The notes beneath the pieces are model-generated. The model was not told the origin of the DNA. It worked only from the letters and a program-made list of their open reading frames with translations, and searched no databases. Positions 55,792 through 63,753 of a DNA stretch of 64,000 bases are shown in pieces; position 1 is the first letter of the stretch, and the number at the start of each line of letters is the position of its first letter. The translations under genes were made by a program, and so were the position numbers. Source of the DNA: Streptomyces kanamyceticus (GTDB lineage: Bacteria > Actinomycetota > Actinomycetes > Streptomycetales > Streptomycetaceae); assembly GCF_008704495.1 (NCBI RefSeq), contig NZ_CP023699.1, forward strand, positions 6,324,001 to 6,388,000, in the 5' to 3' direction.

Positions 55792-57465
55792 ATGGAGAGC
55801 ACCGGGAGCACGGCCGCGGCCACGGTCGCGGAACTCGTACTGGCGCGCTGGGGCGACCACCGCACAGGGCTGCGCTTCGCGGAGGGGCGGCTCAGTCACC
55901 ACCAGGTGACGGCGGGGGCGGCGGCGCGGGCGGCCCTGCTCGCCGACCTGCTGCCCCGGCACGGTGAACCCCACATCGGCGTACTGCTCGACAACACCCC
56001 CGAATATCCCCTGTGGTTGAGCGCGGCGGCGCTCGCGGGCGCGGCCGTGGCGGGCATCAACCCCACGCGGCGCGGCGCCGAGCTGGCCCGCGACATCCTG
56101 CACACCGACTGCGCGGTCCTGGTGACGGAGCGGGCCCATCTCCCGCTCCTCGACGGGCTCCAACTCCCCTCCGTACGCATCCTGGTGACCGACACGGACG
56201 CGTACGCGGAGCTGCTCGCGCCCTACGCGGGCGCGAAACCGGAGATCGCGCGGAGCGTGACGCCGCGCAGCCGCATGCTGCTCTACTTCACCTCGGGATC
56301 GACAGGCGCGCCCAAGGCGGCCATCTGCAGCCAGGGCAGGCTGGCGGCGGCGGGCGGCTCCCTGGTCGGGCACTTCGGCATCCGCCCCGCGGACACCCAC
56401 TACGTCTGCATGCCCATGTTCCACGGGAACGCGGTCATCGCGGACTGGGCGCCCGCGCTGGCCGCGGGGGCCGGGGTGGCGCTGCGCCGCCGCTTCTCCG
56501 CGTCCCACTTCCTCGACGACGTACGGGAGTTCAGGGCGACGTACTTCACCTACGTGGGCCGGGCCGTCCAGTACGTCCTGGCCACCGAGGCCCGCCCCGA
56601 CGACCGGGAGAACCCGCTGCGGGTCGGGTTCGGGACCGAGGCGGGCGCGGTGGACGCGGCACGCTTCGAGGAGCGTTTCGGGGTGCGGCTCGTCGAGGGC
56701 TACGGCTCTTCCGAGGGCGGCGCGGCGATCCAGCGCTCACCGGACGCGCCGCCGAACGCGATCGGCAGGTCGGCACCCGGCGACGACCTCGCGGTGGTGG
56801 ATCCGCAGACGCTCGACGAGTGCGAGACCGCGCTCTTCGCCGCGGACGGCAGACTCCTCAACGGCGCCACGGCGATAGGGGAGTTGGTGAACCGGGGCAG
56901 GAGCCCCTTCGAGGGCTACTGGCGCAACGAGGAGGCGGAGGCGGAACGGCTGCGCGGCGGCTGGTACTGGACCGGCGACCTCTTCTACCGCGACGCCGAC
57001 GGCTACCTCTACTTCGCCGGACGCACCGACGACCGGCTGCGGGTCGACAGCGAGAACCTCGCGGCGGCGGTCATCGAGAACATCCTCGCGCGGTACGAGG
57101 GGGCGGCGGCGGTCGCGGTGTACGCGGTGCCGGACCCGGTGGCCGGGGACCAGGTCATGGCGGCCCTTGCGCCACCTCCCGGCATCCCCTTCGACCCTCT
57201 CGACTTCGCCGAATTCCTGCTCTCCCAACCCGACTTGGGCACGAAGATGGCGCCCAGCTTCGTCCGGGTCGTGGAGCGGATGCCGGTGACGGCGACGAAC
57301 AAGGTGGCACGGGCCGCGCTGCGGGGCGAGGGCTTCCGCTGCGAGGACCCCGTGTGGTGGCGGCCACCGGGCTCCTCGTCCTACCGCCGACTGGCCCGGC
57401 CGGGCCTGACCGAACTCCTCGCCCAGTACCGGGCGCAGGGCAGGCGGGACCTGCTGGACCCCTGA
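55792..57465 (+). CDS. AMP-binding (acyl-CoA synthetase-like) enzyme
   Basis: About 557 residues from ATG 55792 (ATG 55762 possible). ANL-superfamily motifs: LLYFTSGSTGAPKAAICSQG (P-loop), YVCMPMFHGNAVIADW, VRLVEGYGSSEGGAAIQRSP, WYWTGDLFYRDADGYLYFAG and DRLRVDSENLAAAVIENILA, with NKVARAALRGEG as the end Lys region. The hinge Asp in RTDDRLR and the catalytic Lys pattern are kept. It resembles fatty-acid transport/long-chain acyl-CoA synthetases (FadD17-like). The operator-like palindrome suggests TetR control. Confidence 0.92.
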   Translation: MESTGSTAAATVAELVLARWGDHRTGLRFAEGRLSHHQVTAGAAARAALLADLLPRHGEPHIGVLLDNTPEYPLWLSAAALAGAAVAGINPTRRGAELARDILHTDCAVLVTERAHLPLLDGLQLPSVRILVTDTDAYAELLAPYAGAKPEIARSVTPRSRMLLYFTSGSTGAPKAAICSQGRLAAAGGSLVGHFGIRPADTHYVCMPMFHGNAVIADWAPALAAGAGVALRRRFSASHFLDDVREFRATYFTYVGRAVQYVLATEARPDDRENPLRVGFGTEAGAVDAARFEERFGVRLVEGYGSSEGGAAIQRSPDAPPNAIGRSAPGDDLAVVDPQTLDECETALFAADGRLLNGATAIGELVNRGRSPFEGYWRNEEAEAERLRGGWYWTGDLFYRDADGYLYFAGRTDDRLRVDSENLAAAVIENILARYEGAAAVAVYAVPDPVAGDQVMAALAPPPGIPFDPLDFAEFLLSQPDLGTKMAPSFVRVVERMPVTATNKVARAALRGEGFRCEDPVWWRPPGSSSYRRLARPGLTELLAQYRAQGRRDLLDP

Positions 57466-57497
57466 GCTTGCGCCCAGGGGTGGTGCGGCGGCCGGAT

Positions 57498-57863
57498 TCA
57501 GCAGTAGGGGATGCCGGGTACGGGCTCGTCGTTGTTGCCGCCGGAGATGAAGACGTCCGAGATCCAACTGCCGTCGTCGAGCTGCGCCCACCAGAAGTTG
57601 TAGTAGGAGCCGTAGGAAACGCTGCCGCCCGCCGCCTGGCACACCGCCTCCACCGTGCCCGGGCCCACTTGGCCGGTGACCGGGTCCGTCGTGTGCGGGC
57701 CGGAGTGGGTGTTGACGTCGCTGGCCCAGACGTTGACGGGCACGCGGAGTTGGGCGTGGCCCTGAGCCGGGGCTGCCGCTGAGGCCGCGGAGGCGAAGGG
57801 GAGGGTGAGGAGTCCGGCAACCGCCATGAGGACGACGCGCCGCACCAGTGACCTGTGGTTCAT
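57498..57863 (-). CDS. Small secreted SH3-like protein
   Basis: A 121-residue protein from ATG 57863. A signal peptide (RRVVLMAVAGLLTLPFASAA) is cut near SAAAPAQGH. The mature 85 residues have RVPVNVWASDVNTHSGPHTT, TVEAVCQAAGGSVSYGSYYN and WWAQLDDGSWISDVFISGGN, the pattern of short SH3-like secreted proteins of Streptomyces, with a Cys pair near both ends. Ligand unknown. AGGAA(C) lies upstream. Confidence 0.85.
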   Translation of the reverse strand: MNHRSLVRRVVLMAVAGLLTLPFASAASAAAPAQGHAQLRVPVNVWASDVNTHSGPHTTDPVTGQVGPGTVEAVCQAAGGSVSYGSYYNFWWAQLDDGSWISDVFISGGNNDEPVPGIPYC

Positions 57864-58604
57864 GGTGTTCCTTCCCTGGTCGAGGGATGCACCGATCTTC
57901 GGTACGAGTCTTACGGTGCGGCCACCGACTGGCCCATGCCGAGGGCAATTTCGGCCCACGAGGCGCTGACCTGCAGATTCATCAGAATGGGGGGCATGGC
58001 GAACGTATGCACGCCGTGATTTCGCGCCAGGTGGCGAGCCCGTACGGCAACGGGCGGAGCGCCCCCACGGGCCCGGGGTGGGCTCCCTGCCGCCGTGACG
58101 CTCCGTGTGCGCGCCGCGTCGAGTGAGCCGTTCACGCCGGTGTCCGGATCACGGCTGCGGACGGTGCGCGTCGGTGCGGGTTACGGTCGCTCACCAGCGC
58201 CCGAAGCTCGTTTATGTGTCCGCCACTTGACGGCTGCGCGGCTGAAACCCGTTGCCTGCGTGCTCCGCACCGCCCCCTCCTGTAGGAGCACCGACACCGC
58301 CGCTCCGCGGCGGATCATTCCCACCCGCCCACCCGTATCTCCGCACCGAGCACCGCTTGTAGGAGCATCGTCCCCACCCGCCCACCCGTATCTCCGCACC
58401 GAGCACCGCCTGTAGGAGCAGAGCGACCACCGGCCCGCAGCCGCGAGCGATGCCGGAGGGGACGTGGTGGTATGTCCGCCCGGAGCACATTGAGCCACCG
58501 TGACAAGCAATCCCGCCCCAGGCATCAGCCCCGCGACGGCGAGGACGGACATACCGCCGCGGCCCCGCCCCCCCACCCGAACCAAAGGCGCCTAACGTAA
58601 GCCC
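57864..58604. other. 741-nt region without a supported gene
   Basis: Reading frames here lack coding bias and starts with RBS. The region holds the promoter of the secreted protein, the repeat cluster at 58279-58420 and a long-range inverted repeat (GGTATGTCCG 58469-58478 with CGGACATACC 58546-58555) upstream of the histidine kinase. Confidence 0.6.
58279..58420. repeat. Cluster of CCCGTATCTCCGC ... TGTAGGAGCA repeats
   Basis: Two nearly identical copies (about 58320-58367 and 58373-58420, 53-bp period) share ACCCGTATCTCCGCACCGAG and TGTAGGAGCA; a partial copy lies at 58279-58290. A diverged copy is at 42940-43008. Confidence 0.9.
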
Positions 58605-59894
58605 ATGCTCCGAGAGAAGACCGTCTGGGACGAGCTGCGCGGCGGCGGCTACCTCAGGGGAAGCGCCCCGTGGCGCAGCGCCGCGTACCTGGCCGGCGGC
58701 GCCCTACTCGGCGCCGTCGTCCTGGTCATCGGCTCCGTCCTCGTCGCCCTCGCGGGCATCCTCGCCGTAGTCCTCATCGGCATCCCCCTCCTCGCCGCCC
58801 TCACCCTCTCCGGCATCCCCCTCGCCGCCCTGGAACGCCGCCGCGTCCGCCTCGTGGACCCCGCCCCCGCGCCCACCCCGCACCGCACCCCGGACGCCCC
58901 GGGCATCCCCGCCTGGTTCCGGCTCAGGCTCAAGGAGCAGGCGACCTGGCGCGAGCTGGCGTACGCCGTCCTGCTCGCGCTCGTCCTGTGGCCCCTGGAC
59001 CTCCTCGTCGTGGCGTGCGCGGTCGGACTCCCGGTCCTGCTCGTCGCGGCCCCGGCCCAACTCGCCCTCGCCGGGGGCGACATCCGGCCCGCGAAGCTGT
59101 GGCTGGTCGACGGCTACCCGGCGGCCACCGGCACCGCGTTGCTCGGCGTCGTACTCCTGCTCGTGCTCCTGCACCCCCTGGGCGCCTACGCCGCGGCCCG
59201 CGCCGCGTTCACCCGCCTCCTGCTCGCGCCGCGCGAGGCGGAACTGGCCGACAGGCTCGCGGAGGTCACCCGTTCCAGGGCCCGTCTGGTGGACGCGTTC
59301 GAGGCGGAACGGCGGCGCATCGAGCGGGACTTGCACGACGGAGCCCAGCAGCGGCTCGTCGCGCTGACCATGACGCTGGGCCTGGCGAGGATGGACGCCG
59401 CTCCGGACGGCCCCCTGGCGGACAAGCTGGCGACCGCGCACGACGAGGCGGGCCGCGTACTGACCGAGCTGCGGGAGCTGATCCGCGGCATCCATCCCCA
59501 AGTCCTCGCCGACTACGGCCTCACCGCGGCGATGGAGGACGCGGCGGACCGCTCGGCGGTCCCCGTGGACACGGACGGCACCGGGCCGCCGCTGCCCCGG
59601 CTGCCCGAACCGGTCGAGTCCGCGGCGTACTTCGCGGTGCGCGAGGCGCTCGCGAACGTCGGCAAGCACAGCGGAGCCACCCGCGCCCACATCACCACCG
59701 CCCATACGGCAGGAGTCCTCCGCATCGACGTGCGCGACGACGGCCGCGGCGGCGCCGACCCCGGGCGCGGCACGGGCCTGACGGGACTCGCCGACCGGCT
59801 CGCCGTCCTCGATGGCAGACTGGCGGTCACCAGCCCGCCCGGCGGCCCGACCGTCCTCTCCGTGGAGATCCCTTGCCAAGCCGAAGCCCGCTGA
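58605..59894 (+). CDS. NarL-type sensor histidine kinase
   Basis: A 429-residue membrane kinase from ATG 58605. Four helices (AAYLAGGALLGAVVLVIGSV, ILAVVLIGIPLLAALTLSGI, LAYAVLLALVLWPLDLLVVA, and GTALLGVVLLLVLLHPLGAY) form the sensor. HisKA_3 is AERRRIERDLHDGAQQRLVA with the phospho-His in DLHD. The ATPase has REALANVGKHSGATRAHI, VRDDGRGGADPGRGTGLTGL. The signal is unknown. The stop overlaps the response regulator start, a classic pair. Confidence 0.93.
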   Translation: MLREKTVWDELRGGGYLRGSAPWRSAAYLAGGALLGAVVLVIGSVLVALAGILAVVLIGIPLLAALTLSGIPLAALERRRVRLVDPAPAPTPHRTPDAPGIPAWFRLRLKEQATWRELAYAVLLALVLWPLDLLVVACAVGLPVLLVAAPAQLALAGGDIRPAKLWLVDGYPAATGTALLGVVLLLVLLHPLGAYAAARAAFTRLLLAPREAELADRLAEVTRSRARLVDAFEAERRRIERDLHDGAQQRLVALTMTLGLARMDAAPDGPLADKLATAHDEAGRVLTELRELIRGIHPQVLADYGLTAAMEDAADRSAVPVDTDGTGPPLPRLPEPVESAAYFAVREALANVGKHSGATRAHITTAHTAGVLRIDVRDDGRGGADPGRGTGLTGLADRLAVLDGRLAVTSPPGGPTVLSVEIPCQAEAR

Positions 59895-60532
59895 GAGTCG
59901 TACTGGCCGAGGACAGCGTGCTGCTCCGCGAGGGCCTCGTCGGCGTGCTCACCCGCTTCGGCCACGAGACGGTCGCCGCGGTCGGCGACGCGGACGCGCT
60001 GCGGGACGCGGTATCGGCGTACGAGCCGGACATCGTGGTCACGGACGTGCGGATGCCGCCGGGCTTCCAGGACGAGGGGCTGCGCGCGGCGGTGGAGCTC
60101 AGAGCCGCCCGGCCGACGCTGCCGGTGCTCGTGCTCAGCCAGTACGTCCAACGGTCCTACGCTGCCGAGCTCCTGGACACCGGCGACGGCACCGGCGTCG
60201 GTTACCTCCTCAAGGACAGGGTCGGCCAGGTCGAGCAGTTCGTGGCGGCGCTGACGCGGGTCGCGGAGGGCGGCACGGTCGTCGACCCCGAGGTCGTACG
60301 GCAGTTGCTGCGCCGCCGCCGCGACCCGCTGGCGCACCTGACGCCGCGCGAGCGCGAGGTGCTCGGGCTCGTCGCCGAGGGCAAGTCGAACGCGGCGATC
60401 GCCCGCGAACTCGTGGTCAGCGAGGCGGCGGTCGGCAAGCACATCGGCAACATCCTCGGAAAGCTGGACCTGCCACCGGCGGACGGCACGCACCGCAGGG
60501 TCCTCGCGGTCCTGGCGTACCTGAGGGCGTGA
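59873..60532 (+). CDS. LuxR/NarL-family response regulator
   Basis: A 219-residue regulator. The start is taken as TTG 59873 because GGAG lies 6-9 nt upstream and no ATG/GTG fits. Receiver: LRVVLAEDSVLLREGLVGVL, PDIVVTDVRMPP with phospho-Asp, GYLLKDRVGQ with Lys. The C-terminal HTH is LTPREREVLGLVAEGKSNAA and ELVVSEAAVGKHIGNILGKL. Overlaps its kinase gene by 22 nt. Confidence 0.92.
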   Translation: MPSRSPLRVVLAEDSVLLREGLVGVLTRFGHETVAAVGDADALRDAVSAYEPDIVVTDVRMPPGFQDEGLRAAVELRAARPTLPVLVLSQYVQRSYAAELLDTGDGTGVGYLLKDRVGQVEQFVAALTRVAEGGTVVDPEVVRQLLRRRRDPLAHLTPREREVLGLVAEGKSNAAIARELVVSEAAVGKHIGNILGKLDLPPADGTHRRVLAVLAYLRA

Positions 60533-60586
60533 GGGATCCGTGGTGACGGAACATGCGAACGCACCGACGGGATTACGATCCACGAC

Positions 60587-60913
60587 ATGAGCACGCCAGA
60601 CCGGACAGAGTCCGCGACGCACGACACCCCGGAACCCGGCCCCACGCCGCACGAGGGCCCCACCCCCGCGGCCAGAGCCCGCCGCGCCCGCATAGCCGCG
60701 GCCTCGCTCCTGATGGCCGCCGCCGCCGTGGTCCTCGCACTGCGTCTGGCGAGCAGATCGTCCGTGCTCGTCGTCGGGGTCTACGGCCTGCTGCTCATCC
60801 TCTGCGGCATGGTGATCGAACTGAGCCGCCGCGGCCGCACCAGGCTCGGCACCTGGCTGCTCGCCGCGGGTCTCGTGGCGGCGCTGCTCATGGACGGGGT
60901 CGTGCTTTCGTAG
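60587..60913 (+). CDS. Small membrane protein between two-component genes
   Basis: A 108-residue protein from ATG 60587. A Pro/Thr-rich N-terminal 35 residues precede three hydrophobic segments (IAAASLLMAAAAVVLALRL, VLVVGVYGLLLILCGMVIEL, LGTWLLAAGLVAALLMDGVV). Family not recognised. It lies between the two HK/RR pairs and might belong to the first operon. Confidence 0.75.
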   Translation: MSTPDRTESATHDTPEPGPTPHEGPTPAARARRARIAAASLLMAAAAVVLALRLASRSSVLVVGVYGLLLILCGMVIELSRRGRTRLGTWLLAAGLVAALLMDGVVLS

Positions 60914-60929
60914 CGCCCGCAGGGGACGT

Positions 60930-61574
60930 TCAGGACTCCAAGTACCGCAGCACCGCCAGCACCCGGCGGCTGTAGCCCGTCGTCCGGTGCAGGCCCAGCT
61001 TGTCGAAGATCGCGTTGAGGTTCTTCTCGACCGCGCTCAGCGAGATGTGCAGCTTCTCCCCGATGGCCGCGTTGGTGTGCCCCTCGGCGAGCGCCTCCAG
61101 GACGGTGCGCTCCCGGGGCGTGAGGCGGGTCAGGGGATCGACGTGCGTGGTGCGGATCAGCAACTGCCGTACGACTTCGGGGTCGATGGCGGCGCCGCCC
61201 GCGTGCACCCGCTCCAGGGCGTCGAGGAACTCCTCGACCTGCGCGACCCGGTCCTTGAGGAGGTAGCCGACGCGTTCGGCGCTCGAAGTGAGCAGCTGCG
61301 CCGCGTAGTTGCGCTCCACGTACTGGGACAGGACGACCACGCCGATCTCGGGGCGCAGCTCCCGGATCCGCACCGCGGCGCGCAGCCCCTCGTCGGTGTG
61401 GTCGGGCGGCATGCGGATGTCGGTGACCACGACGTCCGGGGCGTGCGCCTCGACCTCGCGGAGCAGCGCGTCGGCGTCGCCCACGGCGGCGAGGACCTCG
61501 TGGCCCTCCTCGGCGAGCAGCCGGACGAGGCCCTCCCGCAACAGGGTCGAGTCCTCGGCGAGGATTACGCGCAC
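60930..61574 (-). CDS. LuxR/NarL-family response regulator, second pair
   Basis: A 214-residue regulator from GTG 61574. Receiver: VRVILAEDSTLLREGLVRLL, PDVVVTDIRMPP, GYLLKDRVAQ. HTH: LTPRERTVLEALAEGHTNAA and KLHISLSAVEKNLNAIFDKL. It is closely related to the regulator at 59873, so the two systems are paralogues. Its start overlaps the end of its kinase gene. Confidence 0.93.
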   Translation of the reverse strand: MRVILAEDSTLLREGLVRLLAEEGHEVLAAVGDADALLREVEAHAPDVVVTDIRMPPDHTDEGLRAAVRIRELRPEIGVVVLSQYVERNYAAQLLTSSAERVGYLLKDRVAQVEEFLDALERVHAGGAAIDPEVVRQLLIRTTHVDPLTRLTPRERTVLEALAEGHTNAAIGEKLHISLSAVEKNLNAIFDKLGLHRTTGYSRRVLAVLRYLES

Positions 61575-62722
61575 GGCAGCTCCGCGGTGATGGTGGTGGG
61601 TCCCCCGAGGGGGCTGTCGACTCGCAGGGTGCCGTCGAGCGCGGCGACCCGGCTGTGCAGCCCGGTCAGACCGCTGCCCGCGGGGTCGGCGCCGCCCGCC
61701 CCGGTGTCGCGTACGACGACGGTGAGCGTGGCCCCGCTGCCGCGCACCGTCACGTGGACCTCGTCGGCGAGGGAGTGCTTGGCGGCGTTGGTGACGGTCT
61801 CGGAGACGACGAAGTAGGCGGCCGTCTCGACGGCGGGCGGCAGCGGCGCCGGCACGTCGTACTCCATGCGCACGGGGATCGCGGACCGCTCGGAGACCCC
61901 GCCCAGCGCCTCGCGAAGGCCCAGGCTGTCGAGCGCGGTGGGGTAGACCCGCCAGGCCACCTCGCGCAGCTCGGTGAGGACTTCCTGGGCCTCCTTGTGC
62001 GCCTGCTCCAGGAGCGCGTCGGCCCGCTCGGGGGTGCGGCCGCGGCGGGCCCTGCCGAGCAGCATGGCGAGCGCGACGAGCCGCTGCTGGACGCCGTCGT
62101 GCAGATCCCGCTCGACGCGGCGCCGCTCCACGTCGACGGCCTGGACCACCGCGGCCCTGCTGGTGGCGAGCTCGTCGATGCGCCGCTGGAGCAGCTCGCG
62201 CTCGGAGGGGCCGAAGCACTCGCTGGCGAGCCGGGCGTCCTGGTCGGTCAGCGCGCGAAGACCCTGCACGGCGAGGAAGAGCAGGGTGCCGCCGAGTACG
62301 ACCTGGCTGAGCACGTCGACCCAGGTCATCGTGGCCCGAGTGGTGAGAGAGACCGCGAAGATCCCGGCGAGGACCGCGCCGAAGTCGACCAGACCGACCA
62401 CGACGGCGCACAGCAGCCCCGAGTACGTACGAGCCGCGAGGTAGCGCAGGATCTGCTGGTCGGAGGCGCGGTGCTCGGGGAACGTGTCGTGGAAGAAGAC
62501 CGACCTGCGCCACCGCTCGACGCCGGTCAGCCTGCGCGCGCCCGACGCGAGGAGCGCGTGGGCGCGGCCGCGGGTGCGCGGCCAGAGCAGGAAGGCGCCG
62601 AGGGCCGCACCGGCGACGACGAAGTAGCCGAGCCCGAGCAGGGCGGTGAGGCAGCCGATCAGCACGCCGACGACTCTGAGCAGGAATGGGGCGGCCACGG
62701 GCTCCTTCACGCCGTCCGACAT
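61565..62722 (-). CDS. NarL-type sensor histidine kinase, second pair
   Basis: About 385 residues from ATG 62722. The sensor has hydrophobic segments (LLRVVGVLIGCLTALLGLGY, FVVAGAALGAFLLWPRT, GLLCAVVVGLVDFGAVLAGI, VDVLSQVVLGGTLLFLAV). HisKA_3 is VERRRVERDLHDGVQQRLVA. The ATPase has VVSETVTNAAKHSLADEVHV and RDTGAGGADPAGSGLTGLHS. It is a paralogue of the kinase at 58605, facing it. The first pair may regulate the second or share ligands. Confidence 0.92.
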   Translation of the reverse strand: MSDGVKEPVAAPFLLRVVGVLIGCLTALLGLGYFVVAGAALGAFLLWPRTRGRAHALLASGARRLTGVERWRRSVFFHDTFPEHRASDQQILRYLAARTYSGLLCAVVVGLVDFGAVLAGIFAVSLTTRATMTWVDVLSQVVLGGTLLFLAVQGLRALTDQDARLASECFGPSERELLQRRIDELATSRAAVVQAVDVERRRVERDLHDGVQQRLVALAMLLGRARRGRTPERADALLEQAHKEAQEVLTELREVAWRVYPTALDSLGLREALGGVSERSAIPVRMEYDVPAPLPPAVETAAYFVVSETVTNAAKHSLADEVHVTVRGSGATLTVVVRDTGAGGADPAGSGLTGLHSRVAALDGTLRVDSPLGGPTTITAELPCA

Positions 62723-62732
62723 TAGCCGACCC

Positions 62733-63413
62733 CTAGTCGACGCGGCGGTGCCGGGGCGTCGAGGCGGCCTGGGGCCGCTTCCTGGACCGGACGCGCACCA
62801 CCACATAGACGGCGACGGCCACGACGACCATGACCAGGACCGCCTTGGAGAGCAGCCCGACGTACGTCTCGACCGCGTCCCACTGGTCGCCGAGCCAGTA
62901 CCCGGCGAGGACGAGCACGGAGTTCCAGACCAGGCTGCCGAGCGTGGTGAGGGCGAGGAAGACCGGCAGCCGCATGCGCTCCACCCCGGCGGGGACGGAG
63001 ATCAGGCTCCGGAAGATCGGCACCATCCGGCCGAGCAGGACGGCCTTGGTGCCGTGCTTGGCGAACCACGCCTCGGTGCGTTCCAGGTCGGAGGCCTTGA
63101 CCAGCGGCAGCTTCGCCCACAGGGCGTGCATGCGCTCGCGTCCGAAGAGCACGCCGATCCAGTAGAGGGCGGCGGCGCCGACGACCGAGCCGAGCGTGGT
63201 CCAGAACAGCGCGGAGGCGAGGCTGATCACGCCCTGCCCGGCGGCGAAGCCGGTCAGCGGCAGGATCACCTCGCTGGGCAGCGGCGGGAAGAGGTTCTCC
63301 AGGGCGATGGCGAGACCGGCGCCGGGACCGCCCAGTGTGTCCACGAGGTCGGCTGCCCAGCCCGCGATGCCGCCCGCGGGCTCCTGGGGGAGGGCGAGAG
63401 TCATGAGGTCCAT
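62733..63413 (-). CDS. DedA/SNARE-associated family membrane protein
   Basis: A 226-residue protein from ATG 63413. It contains LENLFPPLPSEVILPLTGFA (the membrane-embedded acidic region), VVGAALYWIGVLFGRER, HGTKAVLLGRMVPIFRSLIS and VPAGVERMRLPVFLALTTLG, the DedA signature with conserved Arg. DedA proteins act as proton-linked lipid (undecaprenyl-phosphate or phospholipid) flippases. It is upstream of the second kinase gene on the same strand with a 10-nt gap, so probably co-transcribed. Confidence 0.94.
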   Translation of the reverse strand: MDLMTLALPQEPAGGIAGWAADLVDTLGGPGAGLAIALENLFPPLPSEVILPLTGFAAGQGVISLASALFWTTLGSVVGAAALYWIGVLFGRERMHALWAKLPLVKASDLERTEAWFAKHGTKAVLLGRMVPIFRSLISVPAGVERMRLPVFLALTTLGSLVWNSVLVLAGYWLGDQWDAVETYVGLLSKAVLVMVVVAVAVYVVVRVRSRKRPQAASTPRHRRVD

Positions 63414-63524
63414 AGGGGCAACGCTAGAAATTGCAGGTCAGCGGCGGTATGGGGGTTGCCGTCGACTCGGGGTGCGGTTTTCCGCACCCCCGGGGCGCGT
63501 CCTGCGTGGAACGTGCCGTACGCG

Positions 63525-63554
63525 AAAGGCCCCCCGCGTGAACGGAGGGCCTTT
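63525..63554 (-). terminator. tRNA-Lys terminator hairpin, copy 2
   Basis: AAAGGCCCCCCG and CGGAGGGCCTTT form the same stem as copy 1 with one C-A mismatch. Confidence 0.85.
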
Positions 63555-63563
63555 CGCTGTCTG

Positions 63564-63637
63564 TGCGCCGCCAGGGACTCGAACCCCGGACCCGCTGATT
63601 AAGAGTCAGCTGCTCTAACCAACTGAGCTAGCGGCGC
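63564..63637 (-). tRNA. tRNA-Lys (anticodon CUU), copy 2
   Basis: Sequence identical to the tRNA at 51244-51317: same acceptor, ACTCTTAAT anticodon loop (CUU) and T-arm. 74 nt. Confidence 0.96.
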
Positions 63638-63690
63638 CTGCTGACAAGAAAATACTACCTGGTGCGAGGGGGTGCCGATGACCACGGTGA

Positions 63691-63750
63691 GGGGCGCCCC
63701 GTAAGGGGCGCGGGGAACTGCGCGCCCAGCCACAGTGCACCCGCGGTCGA
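63691..63750. repeat. Intergenic GGGGAACTGCGCG-type repeat, copy 4
   Basis: GGGGCGCCCCGTAAGGGGC followed by GCGCGGGGAACTGCGCG, as in the copy at 11861. It lies downstream of the minus-strand IclR-type gene. Confidence 0.8.
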
Positions 63751-63753
63751 AAG

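Larger units (their letters stand above)
63521..63645. repeat. 125-bp direct repeat, copy 2 (terminator plus tRNA-Lys)
   Basis: Matches 51201-51325 at 124 of 125 positions (63533 is C). The flanks outside the repeat are unrelated. Confidence 0.95.
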
